From contig CALXBK010000021.1 in assembly GCA_944386545.1 (NCBI GenBank), positions 1 through 32,760 on the forward strand: a stretch of 32,760 nucleotides of DNA, read 5' to 3'. The notes beneath the pieces were generated by a model, which saw nothing but the letters and a program-made list of their open reading frames with translations, ran no database searches and had not been told where the DNA came from. This stretch comes from an uncultured Ruminiclostridium sp. Its GTDB lineage: Bacteria; Bacillota; Clostridia; Oscillospirales; Ruminococcaceae. Position 1 is the stretch's first letter. The number at the start of each line of letters is the position of its first letter. This document shows positions 31,065 through 32,760 of this stretch, piece after piece. The position numbers and the translations under genes were made by a program.

Positions 31065-32480
31065 TTAAAGCAACTGTTTCATAAAAGTTAATTTGGAACT
31101 ATTATGAAGTTCAGCAAAATCACAGCGAGTATATCCGCACTTTTCGTAAAGGCTTCCGGCGGGCAGGTTATCCTCCGTCGTATGTATTTTGACACATGAC
31201 TTACCCGCACTCCGCAAAAATTCCTCGGCAAACTGCACAGCATAGATGCCTGCTCCCTTTCGCTGAAAAGTCGGCGCAACCGCAAGCATGGAAATCCAAC
31301 CCGTTTCATCTCCGCTCTCAAGTCCGTTGACTTTCAGATACGCACATGGTACAGCACCCTTACGGATAAGGAAGTGTTTTTCGTCAGGGTCGTCCGATGA
31401 AAGCAAACTGCACCATTCACTGCACGGAATAATCCTGCTGTGAAGTGCTTCCGCATTGCTGCCGAAAATGGCTGCTATGTATTGTGCGGCAATTTTGCCG
31501 TGGGCTTCGGCAGCATTAAAAGTGGAAAGTTCCTTTTCAAACATAAGCTGACCATCGTTTATCAGTTCATTGAAACTCTGATATGGGCGTTCGGTGAATC
31601 CAGTCTTTGCCTGAAAAGCAAGCGACGCTTCATTCTCCGGCTCTACATAGCATCTTAGTGTATTGCACCCTTTATCGAACAATACATTCTCCGCAAATTC
31701 AAGCATTCTTTGGGCAATATGCCTGCGGCGATACTCCGAAACAACAAACAAGTCGCCATAATACCACAGTCTTTTGTTCTCTGCATTTTGCAGGCAGAAT
31801 AATCTTCCCACGACATCGCCTGTTTCGTTTTGCGCAATGACATTGAAGCAATCGGTTTTAATCTTTCCGCCAAATGCAAAATGTACGATACCATTGTACT
31901 GTTCAGAGTCGTTCCATTGTGCTTGTGCTATTTTCCTAGCTGTTTCCACATCAATTAATTCTCTTACTGAAAAAGAAATAAACTCGTCCGGAATTGCCTT
32001 TTCGTATATTGCTTGACCGTTTTCAGAACTTATTTCGCCTGTTCTAATGAAGCCCATAGCTTCCCAGAAAGGTTTTCCTGTAACAGGGTCGGCGGCAAGG
32101 TATATTTTTTTTGCGCCGTCTTTTCTGAACATAGCCTGCAAATGCAGAAACATTTCTCTGCCGCAGCCTTTTCCTCTGAACTCGGGAATTACATAGAATT
32201 CCACTATGCAGCCTAAGCCTGCTTTTGTGAAGCCTTTATCTTCCGAAATGTCAATCCTGCCAAACAGAAAACCTGCCACAGTACCATCAGAATAGCATAA
32301 ATTGAGATGCCAGCCGCACTCTGACTGCCTTTCGATTATCCTGTTCGTCCATTTTCTAAGCATTTCGATATCGGTGGTGCGGTTCTGGTGCTCGTCCAGT
32401 TCCTTTGCGTACTGTTGCATAAGACGGTGAAATTCGCTGCAATTTTCTTTGGTAACGCCGGTAAAAATCAGATTGTTCAT
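31065..32480 (-). CDS. Triple-domain GNAT acetyltransferase
   Basis: 471 residues made of three tandem GNAT domains. Domain 1 (about 5-163) has motif A IVEFYVIPEFRGKGCGREM (acetyl-CoA loop RGKGCG, 102-107). Domain 2 (about 170-318) has DLFVVSEYRRRHIAQRML, where the usual Gly of the loop is His (RRRHIA, 251-256), so it may not bind acetyl-CoA. Domain 3 (about 325-471) has ISMLAVAPTFQRKGAGIYA (QRKGAG, 406-411) and LYEKCGY, the usual motif B ending. AGGAG lies 5 bases before the ATG. The mRNA leader carries a short ORF and a terminator, as in inducible antibiotic-response genes. Substrate unknown; a drug, an amine or a protein N-terminus are all possible. Confidence 0.88.
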   Translation of the reverse strand: MNNLIFTGVTKENCSEFHRLMQQYAKELDEHQNRTTDIEMLRKWTNRIIERQSECGWHLNLCYSDGTVAGFLFGRIDISEDKGFTKAGLGCIVEFYVIPEFRGKGCGREMFLHLQAMFRKDGAKKIYLAADPVTGKPFWEAMGFIRTGEISSENGQAIYEKAIPDEFISFSVRELIDVETARKIAQAQWNDSEQYNGIVHFAFGGKIKTDCFNVIAQNETGDVVGRLFCLQNAENKRLWYYGDLFVVSEYRRRHIAQRMLEFAENVLFDKGCNTLRCYVEPENEASLAFQAKTGFTERPYQSFNELINDGQLMFEKELSTFNAAEAHGKIAAQYIAAIFGSNAEALHSRIIPCSEWCSLLSSDDPDEKHFLIRKGAVPCAYLKVNGLESGDETGWISMLAVAPTFQRKGAGIYAVQFAEEFLRSAGKSCVKIHTTEDNLPAGSLYEKCGYTRCDFAELHNSSKLTFMKQLL

Positions 32481-32496
32481 ACGTTCTCCTTAATAA

Positions 32497-32527
32497 CAAA
32501 AAAGTGTCCCCGATAACGGGAACACTT
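32497..32527 (-). terminator. Attenuator terminator in the acetyltransferase leader
   Basis: On the minus strand AAGTGTTCCCG, loop TTAT, CGGGGACACTT (11 bp with one T-G pair) runs into TTTTTTG. It lies between the promoter and the gene, not after it: only 16 bases separate it from the acetyltransferase start. An upstream segment can pair with its 5' arm instead, so it can be switched off. Confidence 0.88.
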
Positions 32528-32546
32528 GAATTTCACCATTCGTTTT

Positions 32547-32612
32547 TCATACCAAATCAAGCGCAGAAATGTGAATGATAGATATTCCCATTATGGTTTG
32601 TGATTTTTTCAT
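32547..32612 (-). CDS. 21-codon leader peptide of the acetyltransferase attenuator
   Basis: The small ORF begins MKKSQTIMGISIIHIS and ends LDLV with a TGA stop. AGGTG lies 6 bases before its ATG. The sequence GTGAATGATA that covers this start region (32612-32621) is the perfect complement of TATCATTCAC within the ORF (32571-32580), so its start may be masked. The run GISIIHIS resembles, in outline, macrolide-sensing stall peptides of erm leaders (GIFSIFVIS in ErmC). That resemblance is by eye only. The following terminator and the position before an acetyltransferase support a role as a sensing peptide. Confidence 0.72.
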   Translation of the reverse strand: MKKSQTIMGISIIHISALDLV

Positions 32613-32640
32613 ATCATTCACCTGCCTTTCAGTTATTTAT

Positions 32641-32669
32641 ATTATAACATCATTTTGATTGAATGTCAA
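32641..32669 (-). promoter_or_regulatory. Sigma-A promoter of the attenuated acetyltransferase unit
   Basis: Minus strand: -35 TTGACA (32664-32669), 17-bp spacer, -10 TATAAT (32641-32646), both perfect. The leader to the acetyltransferase start is about 155 nt. The strength of the promoter fits control after initiation. Beyond 32669 the window is AT-rich with no recognisable feature. Confidence 0.92.
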
Positions 32670-32760
32670 GCAGTTTGTTTATTTGGTGTGGACACAAAGC
32701 GCATATTATAAGAAATCCAGAACAGAAAAAGGTAGTTCACGAGATTTTGAGTTGCAATTT

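Overview
The window looks like chromosomal DNA from an anaerobic, endospore-forming clostridium, most likely of the Ruminococcaceae/Oscillospiraceae. Five things point there: many sporulation genes (spoIIGA-sigE, spoIVB, sipL-spoIVA, spoIIIAA-AH); an oxygen-sensitive class III ribonucleotide reductase; a cellobiose 2-epimerase with the length and residues of the Ruminococcus albus enzyme; Gram-positive lipoproteins; and strong GGAGG ribosome sites with textbook sigma-A promoters. The species assignment is inference. Gene content is mostly core and no transposase, phage gene or CRISPR array was seen. The least ordinary parts are the two ends of the window.

Layout. 1-2055: spoIIGA and sigE, bracketed by two inverted copies of a hairpin-rich repeat of about 130-150 bp. 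2070-4542: nrdD on the minus strand, with a sigma-A promoter overlapped by a tandem pair of NrdR-like boxes. 4657-6580: a minus-strand operon of an SGNH hydrolase, a DUF4358 lipoprotein and a small membrane protein. 6603-7842: rpsF-ssb-rpsR with a structured leader. 7876-9016: spoIVB. 9176-11311: plus-strand operon of a membrane protein, uridine phosphorylase and a HAD phosphatase. 11343-11578: a 54-residue DUF1540 protein. 11609-14825: sipL-spoIVA behind a sigma-E-like promoter. 14826-21307: a minus-strand run secA, DUF1015, cellobiose 2-epimerase, efflux adaptor lipoprotein. 21388-23316: aspS. 23327-28014: the complete spoIIIA operon. 28045-30423: an SPFH protein with four zinc ribbons and its membrane/zinc-ribbon partner. 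30532-30882: tRNA-Ser(GGA) and tRNA-Leu(UAG). 30934-32669: a triple-GNAT acetyltransferase gene behind a leader-peptide attenuator.

How the genes fit together. Several encode successive steps of mother-cell sporulation. SpoIIGA cleaves pro-sigma-E. Sigma-E is then expected to transcribe spoIIIA and sipL-spoIVA, and sigma-E-type promoter elements are visible before both. The SpoIIIA channel supports forespore sigma-G, and SpoIVB from the forespore signals sigma-K activation. SipL and SpoIVA build the base of the coat. Housekeeping units (S6/SSB/S18, SecA, AspRS, NrdD) lie between them.

Best leads: (1) a 21-codon leader peptide with mutually exclusive antiterminator and terminator folds before the triple-GNAT gene, which suggests control by ribosome stalling, possibly by an antibiotic; (2) inverted multi-hairpin repeats bracketing spoIIGA-sigE, one of them merging with the sigE stop codon; (3) an unusually short SpoIIIAG that lacks the insertion in its ring-building domain; (4) sipL directly upstream of spoIVA; (5) the SPFH/zinc-ribbon pair. 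Stretches longer than 300 bases without any feature were not found; the first 97 and last 91 bases are AT-rich with nothing I can name.
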